Assembly (NCBI GenBank): GCA_035526435.1
Contig: DATLCI010000163.1
Coordinates: 1 to 22,852, forward strand
Direction: 5' to 3'
DNA: 22,852 bases
Source: DATLCI01 sp035526435
Lineage (GTDB): Bacteria > Acidobacteriota > Terriglobia > Terriglobales > Acidobacteriaceae
Shown piece by piece: positions 1 through 6,866 of this stretch. The notes under the pieces are model-generated. The model was not told where the DNA came from and did no database searches. It saw nothing but the letters and a program-made list of their open reading frames with translations. The position numbers and the translations under genes were made by a program. The number at the start of each line of letters is the position of its first letter. Position 1 is the stretch's first letter.

Positions 1-756
1 CATCCCATCACGCGAACGATGAATGAGATTGTGAACGTCTTCAAGGCGATGGGATACTCCATCGGCGAGGGGCCGGAGATTGAGACCGACTACTACAATT
101 TCGAGTCGCTGAACTTTCCGCCCAACCATCCGGCGCGCGACACCCAGGACACCATCTTCATTGCCGGACAGGAATCCAAGCCCCAGCGCGACCGGCTCCT
201 GCTGCGGACGCATACTTCTCCTGTCCAGATCAGAACGATGGAGAAGCAACCGCCGCCCGTGCGTATCGTCATTCCAGGCAAGGTCCACCGCAACGACGCG
301 GCCGACGCCTCGCATTCACCCATCTTCCATCAGGTCGAGGGCCTCGCCGTGGACACCAACATCACCTTCTGCAACCTGAAGGGCACGCTCGACCATGCCA
401 TGAAAGCGCTCTTCGGCTCCAGCGTGAAGACGCGCTTTTATCCATCGTTCTTCCCTTTCACCGAGCCTAGCGCCGACGTGCAGATCTCCTGCTTCAAATG
501 CGGTGGTACCGGCAAGCTCAATGCGAATGAAGGCTGCCGCCTCTGCAAGTACAGCGGATGGATCGAGCTGCTCGGCTGCGGCATGGTTGATCCCAACGTT
601 TACGGCTTTGTGAAAGAGAACGGCTACCACGCGGAAAAGATCAGCGGCTTCGCCTTCGGCATGGGCGTGGACCGTATCGCGATGCTGAAGTACGGCATCG
701 ATGACATTCAACTTTTTTATCAAGGTGACGTTCGGTTCCTGGAGCAGTTCGCGTGA
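1..756 (+). CDS. pheS: Phenylalanine--tRNA ligase alpha subunit, 5' partial
   Basis: PheS is the catalytic subunit of the cytosolic (alpha-beta)2 phenylalanyl-tRNA synthetase, which activates Phe with ATP and charges tRNA-Phe. The reading frame is open from base 1 (HPITRT before the Met at 19), matching the family motif that precedes the class II catalytic core, so the N-terminal coiled coil and the true start lie outside the window. Class II motifs are visible: the FPxNHPAR-like segment, the TSPVQIR segment, a motif 2 region ending in FHQVEGLAVD, and the C-terminal GMGVDRIAMLKYGI. An unusual insertion just before the GWIELLGCGMV segment carries Cys-x2-Cys-x11-Cys-x2-Cys (bases 490-546), which may bind zinc. 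The stop overlaps the pheT start by 4 nt (GTGA), so the two subunits are probably translationally coupled. Identity is certain. Confidence 0.97.
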   Translation, partial: HPITRTMNEIVNVFKAMGYSIGEGPEIETDYYNFESLNFPPNHPARDTQDTIFIAGQESKPQRDRLLLRTHTSPVQIRTMEKQPPPVRIVIPGKVHRNDAADASHSPIFHQVEGLAVDTNITFCNLKGTLDHAMKALFGSSVKTRFYPSFFPFTEPSADVQISCFKCGGTGKLNANEGCRLCKYSGWIELLGCGMVDPNVYGFVKENGYHAEKISGFAFGMGVDRIAMLKYGIDDIQLFYQGDVRFLEQFA

Positions 757-2762
757 AAGTATCCCCTCACTGGCTCCGCGAATTCGTGAGCATCACGGTC
801 GACGACCGCAAACTCGCCGAGGACCTCACTCTCGGCGGCATTGCGGTCGAGAACATCGCCGCCGACGGTTCCTTCGAGATGGAGATCACCACCAACCGTC
901 CAGACGCAATGAACCATTACGGCATCGCGCGCGAGGCGGCGGCCATCTATGACGTCGATCTCAAGCCGCTCAGCGCCAAATTGCCGCGCGCCAAAGGGAC
1001 ATCCAGCTTCCAAGTCGAAATCGAAGTTCCGCAATTCTGTGCACGCTTCACCGGACAGGTCATCCGCAACGTTAAGATCGGCCCTTCGGGTGCGCGGGTG
1101 ATGAAACGATTCAAAGAGCTCGAACAAAAACCCATCAACAGTGCCGCCGACGCCACCAACTACGTCCTGCTGGAGATGGGCAAGCCCACGCACGCCTTTG
1201 ATCTCGACAAGCTCGAAGGCGGGAAGCTCGTCATTCGCATGGCCCGGGCGGGTGAGACGCTGAAGACGCTCGACGGCGTCGAGCGGAAGCTGCATCCCGA
1301 AGATGTCGTCGTCGCCGACGCGAAGAAACCCGTTGCCCTGGCCGGCATCATGGGTGGATGGGATTCGATGATCACCGAGGCGACGAAAAACATCGTCATT
1401 GAATCCGCGTGGTGGGACCCCACGGCCATCCGCCGCAGTTGCAAGCGCCACATCATGCACACCGACGCCTCGCATCGCTTCGAACGCGGCGCCGACTGGG
1501 CGTCGTGTCCGCTCTCCACCGAACTGGTCGCCGAGATCATTCTTGGATCGGGTGGTGAACTCGAAGGCGGCGTCATTGACATCATCGCGCGTGAAGTCCG
1601 CCCCGCCCCCACGCAGCTTCGCCTTACTGAGGTGCGGCGCATCCTCGGCAAAGATATTCCGGCTCCGGAGGTTGAGCGAATCCTGCGGAGACTAGGCTTC
1701 ACGCTTACAAAGCAGGGCGAAAATACATACAAAGTAGAGATTCCCACCTGGCGTCTGGATATCGAACGCGAGATCGACATCATCGAAGAGATCGCCCGCA
1801 TCCACGGCTTCAACCAGTTCCCCAACACTTTGCCGGCATTTCAAGGCGGGCTGGTCGAGCTTCCCGGCGCTCCGAGGATCGAGAAGGTGCGTCGCACGCT
1901 GCTGGCACTCGGCTACAACGAAGCCATCTCCTCCACCTTCATCGCCAAAGCCGATTCGCTCGCGGTCTCCGCGGAAGAGCCGGTGACCATCGCGAATCCA
2001 CTCAGCGAAGAAGCGGGCACGATGCGCACGTCTCTCGTCCCCGGCATGCTCGACATGATTGCGCGCAATTTGAATCGCGGCACCGCCGACGTCCGTCTTT
2101 TCGAAGCCGGACACGTCTTCAGCATGAACGGCGCCAACACCTCTGAAAAATCAGCGCTTTGCTTCGCCGCGACTTCTTCCGCCATCTCGCCCGGCAAGGA
2201 TGCCACTGAGACCTTCCGCCGCTTTAAAGGCGATCTGGAAAATCTTCTCGGCCTTTACGAGTCCTCATCTCTTTATTTCGACAGCAACTCCGCCGACTAC
2301 TTTCACCCCGGCCGCAGCGCCCGTGCCGTCCTGAATGGCACTACTATCGCCCGCTTCGGTCAGCTCCATCCCGGTCTCGCCGCATCGCGCAAGTTGAAGC
2401 AGGAGGTCTATCTCGCTGAAGTCGCATTCGACCGCCTGCTGCAAACGCCTCTAAATCAGCCTCGCTACCAGAAGCTCTCCCGCTTCCCCGCGGTCGATCG
2501 CGATTTCTCCTTCATCTTCCCTGACGTGGTGACTTTCGACGGCATTGCCAACTCGGTGTCTGCGCTGAAACTTGCCGATATGATCTCGTTTCAACCCATT
2601 GAAATATTCCGCGGCGGCAATGTCCCCCCTGGACAATATTCCACGCTGTTGCGCGCCGTCTTCCAAAGCAATGAACGCACTTTGCGCGACGAAGAAGTAG
2701 CGCAGTGGTCGCAAAAGATAGTGGACGCACTCAAAGCTCTGGGCGGTTCTCAACGCGCTTAG
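753..2762 (+). CDS. pheT: Phenylalanine--tRNA ligase beta subunit, short form
   Basis: PheT is the beta subunit of PheRS, providing editing and tRNA-binding domains. The GTG start at 753 overlaps the pheS stop. Domains in order: a short N-terminal piece (MKVSPHWLREF), the B3/4 editing domain (about residues 88-250), B5 (about 285-360, ending IIEEIARIHGF), the catalytic-like core (about 370-545), and the FDX-ACB anticodon-binding domain (about 570-665, beginning LSRFPAVDRDFSF). The protein is 669 aa against about 795 in E. coli. The difference is mainly the missing EMAPII-like OB tRNA-binding domain: residue 34 or so (GIAVENIAADG) runs directly into the ITTNRPDAMNHYGIARE segment that normally follows that domain. 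No frameshift or compositional break is visible, so this looks like a natural short form. Identity is certain; the effect of the missing domain is inferred. Confidence 0.96.
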   Translation: MKVSPHWLREFVSITVDDRKLAEDLTLGGIAVENIAADGSFEMEITTNRPDAMNHYGIAREAAAIYDVDLKPLSAKLPRAKGTSSFQVEIEVPQFCARFTGQVIRNVKIGPSGARVMKRFKELEQKPINSAADATNYVLLEMGKPTHAFDLDKLEGGKLVIRMARAGETLKTLDGVERKLHPEDVVVADAKKPVALAGIMGGWDSMITEATKNIVIESAWWDPTAIRRSCKRHIMHTDASHRFERGADWASCPLSTELVAEIILGSGGELEGGVIDIIAREVRPAPTQLRLTEVRRILGKDIPAPEVERILRRLGFTLTKQGENTYKVEIPTWRLDIEREIDIIEEIARIHGFNQFPNTLPAFQGGLVELPGAPRIEKVRRTLLALGYNEAISSTFIAKADSLAVSAEEPVTIANPLSEEAGTMRTSLVPGMLDMIARNLNRGTADVRLFEAGHVFSMNGANTSEKSALCFAATSSAISPGKDATETFRRFKGDLENLLGLYESSSLYFDSNSADYFHPGRSARAVLNGTTIARFGQLHPGLAASRKLKQEVYLAEVAFDRLLQTPLNQPRYQKLSRFPAVDRDFSFIFPDVVTFDGIANSVSALKLADMISFQPIEIFRGGNVPPGQYSTLLRAVFQSNERTLRDEEVAQWSQKIVDALKALGGSQRA

Positions 2763-2824
2763 ATTTTCTCCCCGGCCGCTCTCACCCGGCATAGAATCTT
2801 TAGGATCTTTCCTGCGAGGCCGCC

Positions 2825-3943
2825 ATGCACCTCTCCCGTCGACGCTTCTTCCAAAGCTCTTTCGCCGCTACCGCCGCCGCTCTCGCGGCCCCCCGCGAAC
2901 TCTTGGCATTCACCGAGCCGCAACGCACTCCGCAGCCCGGCGGTGCCATCCTGCTCAATGGGAATGAAAACGCGTACGGCGCTTGGCCAAGCCTTATCGA
3001 GTCAATGAAAGACGCCCTGTCGCTCGCGCACCGCTATCCGGACAACGCCTACGACCCCCTGACCCAGCGCATCGCAGCGCTGCATCGCGTCTTACCGGAG
3101 CAGGTCATCTTGGGCTGCGGTTCAGGGGAGATCCTGCGAATCTGTGCGGAAGCTTTTACCACTCCGGAGTTGGGACTGGTCACAGCGGCCCCCACGTTCG
3201 AGGCCCTAGGACATCACGTGCGCAGCCGTGGCCACCGCGTTACGCAAGTACGACTCAATGCTGATCACCAACATGACGTCGCCAAGATGACAGAAGCAGC
3301 GAGCGGCCAAACCGGTCTCATCTATATCTGCAATCCCAACAATCCAACTGCCAGCATCACTCCGCGCAGCGCCATTGAGAGTTTGATCTCCGGATTAAAA
3401 GGTAAGGAATTAGTTCTGATCGACGAGGCCTATCACCACTTTGCCTTAAGCTCGCCGGAATACGTCTCGTTCCTGGATAAGCCCTTTGCCAGCGATCGTG
3501 TGATCGTCGCCCGCACCTTCTCTAAGATTTACGGACTTGCGGGCGTTCGCATCGGCTATGCCGTTGCTTCTCGCGACATCGCCGCTCGCATGCAGCGCTT
3601 CGCTTTGCCCGACTCGTTGAACGTCGTCGGCGCCCGCACGGCCACCGCCGCTTTGGCCGATACCGATGGACTCGCCTTCGCCATCAAGCGGAATGCAGCC
3701 GACCGCGATGAATTCCTCCGCCAGGCGAAACAGCGAAATATCCAGACCATCCCTTCGCAGGGAAACTTTGTCATGGTTGACACAGGCAGGCCGGTCCGGC
3801 AAGCCATTGCGCATTTCCGCCAAAACAACATCCTGATCGGACGTCCCTTCCCGCCTTATGAGACTCATGCCCGCATTTCGCTCGGCAAACCCGATGAGAT
3901 GGTTGCCTTCTGGAAGGTGTGGGACAAGCTGGGGACCGCCTAG
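2825..3943 (+). CDS. Tat-signal PLP-dependent aminotransferase, histidinol-phosphate aminotransferase-like
   Basis: This is a fold-type I aminotransferase of the HisC-like class. The sequence has NPNNPT (170-175), an acidic residue at D200 followed by EAYHHF, and the Schiff-base Lys in TFSKIYGLAGVRIGY (K234). The closing Arg lies in ARISLGKP. The protein begins with SRRRFFQ, a good twin-arginine motif, followed by an Ala-rich hydrophobic stretch to about residue 29. That predicts export as a folded, PLP-loaded protein through the Tat system. Cytosolic HisC enzymes have no such leader, so a role in histidine synthesis is doubtful; the substrate is unknown. The ATG at 2825 is chosen because it includes the complete Tat signal. 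TAGAAT about 30 nt upstream is a weak -10 candidate. A cytosolic enzyme with a chance N-terminus is less likely. Confidence 0.85.
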   Translation: MHLSRRRFFQSSFAATAAALAAPRELLAFTEPQRTPQPGGAILLNGNENAYGAWPSLIESMKDALSLAHRYPDNAYDPLTQRIAALHRVLPEQVILGCGSGEILRICAEAFTTPELGLVTAAPTFEALGHHVRSRGHRVTQVRLNADHQHDVAKMTEAASGQTGLIYICNPNNPTASITPRSAIESLISGLKGKELVLIDEAYHHFALSSPEYVSFLDKPFASDRVIVARTFSKIYGLAGVRIGYAVASRDIAARMQRFALPDSLNVVGARTATAALADTDGLAFAIKRNAADRDEFLRQAKQRNIQTIPSQGNFVMVDTGRPVRQAIAHFRQNNILIGRPFPPYETHARISLGKPDEMVAFWKVWDKLGTA

Positions 3944-3987
3944 CGCCGCGGGATTGACCAGCACGTGTAGTAGCATCTTTAAGATTC

Positions 3988-4938
3988 ATGGACCCCACGT
4001 CAAAGTCATTTGCGGAGATTGCGCAGAAGCTGCTGGACCAGAATCGCCTGCCGCCGGAGCGCCTCAAGTCGCGATTGGAGCAGGCGCTTGATCCCGACTA
4101 TTGGCGGTCGCTTAGTCCTGACTTGCACATCGATGTTGCCCCGCGGACTGACATGGAACCGGCTCCGGCCTCCGACGAAGCGATTGACCATGCCATAGCT
4201 TCTGTCCGTGATTTTGGCTATTTCAAAATGCCGCCTGTGATCTCTTCTACGGTGTTGCGCCAGATGGTGATCGCGGTCGAAAAGCTCGCGGCTGAAGACT
4301 GGCCCGCCCCCTTTACCTTTGTTTACGACGAATTCTGGCAACTTTCGCGGACTTCTACCGCACGCCGAATCCTTGAAGGGGTTCTCGGCCGCTCCTTCAA
4401 ACAAAACTCCAATGTCTGGACGCACCATGTCCACCCGCATCGCGGTTCCTCCGGCTGGCATCCTCATATTGACGGCCTGCAGGAGCCCGCCGGGCGCCTC
4501 TCCCTTTGGATCCCGCTCACCGACGCTACCCTGGACAATGGATGCATGTACGTCATTCCGCGGGATCGCATGTCCTCAGAGTTGCTCACCAAGTATCTCA
4601 AGCGCGATTCGCTCGACCGGATAGACGCTGAGCAGATGCTGCAAGCGAGTTACGCCCTTCCGGCCAGCGCTGGTTCCCTGCTGGGTTGGGGGTTTGACGT
4701 GATGCATTGGGGATCCGTCTGCACCGGCGAATTTCCTCCCCGCATCAGCATAGCTCTCGAGTTTCTTGCGGACGGCGCATCTACGTTTCCGGATGAGCTT
4801 CCATTATTAGATGGGGCGGCGGCGCCTCCGGCCTTTGCTGAGCGGGTGCGGTCCATCGCCAGCGGCATCGTCAAATATTCCAAGTTCGAGCCCCTGGTAG
4901 CACGTTATAAGGACTTGGCCTCCCAAATCGTCGGCTGA
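3988..4938 (+). CDS. Phytanoyl-CoA dioxygenase (PhyH)-family 2-oxoglutarate/Fe(II) oxygenase
   Basis: The protein resembles non-heme Fe(II)/2-oxoglutarate-dependent oxygenases of the PhyH type, which hydroxylate small molecules. The facial triad is visible: GWHPHIDG gives H160-x-D162, and the distal His is H240 in DVMHWGS. R252 (FPPRISIALEF) is the likely 2-oxoglutarate carboxylate ligand. Between them lies the typical SLWIPLTDATLDNGCMYVIP segment, in which strand residues are followed by the family's 'NG-x-VIPGSH-like' turn. The N-terminal 75 residues are specific to this protein and not recognised. There is no signal peptide, so it is probably cytosolic. It starts 44 nt after the exported aminotransferase and may be co-transcribed with it, but the predicted compartments differ, which argues against a shared reaction. 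The substrate cannot be inferred. Confidence 0.82.
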   Translation: MDPTSKSFAEIAQKLLDQNRLPPERLKSRLEQALDPDYWRSLSPDLHIDVAPRTDMEPAPASDEAIDHAIASVRDFGYFKMPPVISSTVLRQMVIAVEKLAAEDWPAPFTFVYDEFWQLSRTSTARRILEGVLGRSFKQNSNVWTHHVHPHRGSSGWHPHIDGLQEPAGRLSLWIPLTDATLDNGCMYVIPRDRMSSELLTKYLKRDSLDRIDAEQMLQASYALPASAGSLLGWGFDVMHWGSVCTGEFPPRISIALEFLADGASTFPDELPLLDGAAAPPAFAERVRSIASGIVKYSKFEPLVARYKDLASQIVG

Positions 4939-5036
4939 ACAATTTCCACAGAACTTACCCTGTTGCTCGCTGACTTTCACGCTATACTGCGACAACGTTC
5001 GTAAAGAAATTCCTTAAAAGGAACCGCCGCACTTAT

Positions 5037-5330
5037 ATGTCCAAGGCAGCCGAAGCCATCGAGGTCGAAGCCACCAGCACTGACCTGCAGTCGCTGGAAG
5101 AAAAGATCTACAAGACCATTGAGCTACTGAAAGCGGCGCGTGAAGCCAAATCCACCGCCGATCGCGACGTGAAACGCCTTCGTCAACAACTGGAAGACCG
5201 GGAAGACGAGCACGAGCGCCTGCGCTCTGAGCTGGTCACCCTGCGCAAGGAACGCGAAGAGGTCCGCACCAAGGTGGAAAAGATGCTCAAGCAGATTGAG
5301 TTGTTGACCGCCGCCGAATCTGAGGCATAA
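5037..5330 (+). CDS. Small coiled-coil protein, ZapB-like, upstream of zapA
   Basis: A 97-residue protein that is almost entirely a charged coiled coil from about residue 18 to 92, with heptad-like Leu/Ile spacing and runs of Glu, Arg and Lys. It has no signal peptide or membrane segment. It ends 32 nt before zapA, so the two are probably one transcription unit. ZapB-type proteins are small coiled coils that bind ZapA at the division ring, and the position supports such a role. The sequence alone is too low in complexity to prove homology, so no gene symbol is assigned. The ATG at 5037 is preceded by AAGG about 15 nt upstream, longer than ideal spacing. TATACT at 4983-4988 is a possible -10 element. 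Confidence 0.7.
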   Translation: MSKAAEAIEVEATSTDLQSLEEKIYKTIELLKAAREAKSTADRDVKRLRQQLEDREDEHERLRSELVTLRKEREEVRTKVEKMLKQIELLTAAESEA

Positions 5331-5362
5331 TCAATCAGCAGCCACCGTCTCAAGGAGATTCT

Positions 5363-5674
5363 GTGAGCAAACCAGCGGCGACCAACAGCGTGCGCGTGGA
5401 CATCTACGACCAGTCCTATAATTTGCGGGGCACCGACCCCGAATACATCAACCAGCTGGCCGAATTTGTTGATCTGAAGATGCGCACCGTCGCCGAGCAG
5501 ACCCAGACGATAGATTCCTTGCGCCTCGCGGTCCTCGCTGCCTTGAACATTGCCGACGAATATCACCTGCTCAAGCGAAAGTACGACTCTATCGCCCAGG
5601 ATTACCGGCTCAACGCCGACCGACTTTCCGGTGCGCTCGATGAAGTCTTGGGGGATAGCCGCCGCGCCGGTTGA
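5363..5674 (+). CDS. zapA: Cell division protein ZapA
   Basis: ZapA binds FtsZ and bundles protofilaments at the division ring. The 103-residue protein has the family layout: a short beta-strand globular head (VRVDIYDQSYNLRGTDPEYINQLAEFVD) followed by a helix with the conserved 'A.LNIADEYHLLKRKY' segment that forms the dimer/tetramer coiled coil. The GTG start at 5363 is fixed by an AAGGAG ribosome-binding site at 5352-5357, six nt upstream. The ZapB-like coiled-coil gene lies just upstream and the 6S RNA gene just downstream. The zapA-ssrS neighbourhood is known from many bacteria, and pheT-zapA is also a common pairing, here separated by two extra genes. Confidence 0.9.
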   Translation: MSKPAATNSVRVDIYDQSYNLRGTDPEYINQLAEFVDLKMRTVAEQTQTIDSLRLAVLAALNIADEYHLLKRKYDSIAQDYRLNADRLSGALDEVLGDSRRAG

Positions 5675-5723
5675 CAAATCCCGTTGCGCTGGGTTTCAAC
5701 CGCATATTTTCTAGCTCCTGCGC

Positions 5724-5752
5724 TTGCACTTTGTCCGCTCCTTCCGTAGCAT
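5724..5752 (+). promoter_or_regulatory. Sigma-70-type promoter of the 6S RNA gene
   Basis: TTGCAC (5724-5729) and TAGCAT (5747-5752) are separated by exactly 17 nt. The expected start is at about 5759-5761, which coincides with the first base of the 6S RNA terminal stem. That match between promoter position and folded RNA end is independent support for both. Not tested experimentally. Confidence 0.7.
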
Positions 5753-5759
5753 TTGCTTT

Positions 5760-5956
5760 GAAGACCGGCCTGCTAAGTTGGTGCTGGCGGTACCCGTTTA
5801 TTGAACCAATATTCACCCAACGGGGATTCGACTCGAATGAATGGTCTGGTGTGCATCTCCCCAGTCGGAGACGCCTAAAGGACCTCGGCGGGTCCCCACC
5901 TGTCTACCGACAGGTTCATAAACGGCCCACCTCACGGCCCCGCGGGTCGGCCTTTT
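5760..5956 (+). ncRNA. ssrS: 6S RNA
   Basis: 6S RNA mimics an open promoter and sequesters the housekeeping sigma-RNA polymerase holoenzyme. The region forms a long-range closing stem: GACCGGCCTGC (5763-5773) pairs with GCGGGTCGGCC (5942-5952) with one A-C mismatch, extended by AA/TT. An apical hairpin is formed by TCTCC (5856-5860) and GGAGA (5867-5871), continued by GGTG/CGCC. The local sequence order GGTG-nGCAT...CTCC...GGAGACGCCTAAA closely parallels the E. coli 6S GGTGAGCAT...CTCGG...CCGAGAAGCCTTAAAA. A second hairpin, ACCTGTC-TACC-GACAGGT (5898-5915), sits where E. coli has its small 3' central-bubble hairpin. The roughly 197-nt length, the promoter placement and the position after zapA all agree. 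The exact ends are inferred. Confidence 0.9.
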
Positions 5957-6037
5957 CAAGTTCGAAAGCGAATGTTGAAAGTATGAAGTGAAGATCGTCC
6001 ACTTTTTACTTTTTAGCATTCGCCTTTTTACTTTGCC

Positions 6038-6844
6038 ATGCATCCTCACCTGCTTGAATTCGGACGCTTCGCCATTCCCACCTATGGCGTAATAGCCGCC
6101 GCCGGACTCATCCTGGGACTCCTCCTCAATGTCCGTCTCGCCGTTCGCGATGGCATCGACGAAGACAAGACCTGGAACCTTGGTGTCATCGCCATCTTTT
6201 CTGCCATTGCTGGCTCCAAGATCTTATTCATCATCACTGAAGAGCAATATTCATTGAGCGATTGGCGGTCGCTTTTCAGCATGAGTTTTTTGCAGTCGGG
6301 CGGCGTTTACTACGGCGGATTGATCGGCGCTCTTCTTGGCGCCATCTGGTACATGCGCCGCGCCCAGATGCCCGGCCTGCGCACCGCGGACGCATTCGCA
6401 CCCGGAATCGCCTTTGGCCACGGCCTCGGGCGCTTAGGCTGTCTCGCAGCCGGCTGCTGTTATGGCGCCCAGACTGATCTTCCCTGGGCGGTCATCTTCA
6501 CCAACCCTCTGGCGGCGCGGGGAGCAGGTACGCCACTCGACATTCCTCTGCATCCAACGCAGGTTTACGAGTTTATGGCCGAGATGGTCATCACCTCCAT
6601 CCTGTTGCTGATGTGGCGACACCGCCGTTTTCCCGGGCAGATCTTTGGGACGTATTGCTTTCTTTACGGCGTGGCCCGTTTCTTCCTGGAATTTCTGCGG
6701 GGCGACCCCGGACGCGGCTCCGTGTTCGGTGGCCTGCTTACCCTCACGCAAGTCATCTCCATCGTCTTCGTGATCGTGGGCGGGGTGCTGTGGCTTCGGC
6801 GCGATTCCCCTACTCTGCCTGACCCTGCGCCGGCGAACCCTTAG
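6038..6844 (+). CDS. lgt: Prolipoprotein diacylglyceryl transferase
   Basis: Lgt transfers diacylglycerol from phosphatidylglycerol to the lipobox Cys of prolipoproteins in the inner membrane, the first step of lipoprotein maturation. The 268-aa protein has about seven hydrophobic segments and the family signature HGLGRLGC (128-135), followed by GCCYGAQTDLPWAV. It also has HPTQVYE (172-178) and the FFLEFLRGDPGRG segment (215-227). The N-terminus (MHPHLLEFGRFAIPTYGV) is typical, so ATG 6038 is accepted although the upstream ribosome-binding site is weak. It starts 82 nt after the 6S RNA and lies 22 nt before the rluD-like gene. At least one lipoprotein substrate is encoded in this window, at 16397. 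Confidence 0.96.
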   Translation: MHPHLLEFGRFAIPTYGVIAAAGLILGLLLNVRLAVRDGIDEDKTWNLGVIAIFSAIAGSKILFIITEEQYSLSDWRSLFSMSFLQSGGVYYGGLIGALLGAIWYMRRAQMPGLRTADAFAPGIAFGHGLGRLGCLAAGCCYGAQTDLPWAVIFTNPLAARGAGTPLDIPLHPTQVYEFMAEMVITSILLLMWRHRRFPGQIFGTYCFLYGVARFFLEFLRGDPGRGSVFGGLLTLTQVISIVFVIVGGVLWLRRDSPTLPDPAPANP

Positions 6845-6866
6845 CCGCCAGTTACAATCGTTAGTG

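Noticed and set aside
720..1475. 251-codon open frame on the minus strand across pheT
   Set aside because: It lies wholly opposite a well-conserved gene; GC-rich codons leave few stops on the other strand. No ribosome-binding site and no recognisable motif.
5671..5676. Perfect TTGACA at the end of zapA
   Set aside because: No -10 element at 16-18 nt; the TTGCAC/TAGCAT pair downstream explains the RNA start better.
5671..5991. 106-codon + strand open frame after zapA
   Set aside because: It covers the 6S RNA gene and its promoter; the RNA evidence is far stronger and the peptide has no family features.
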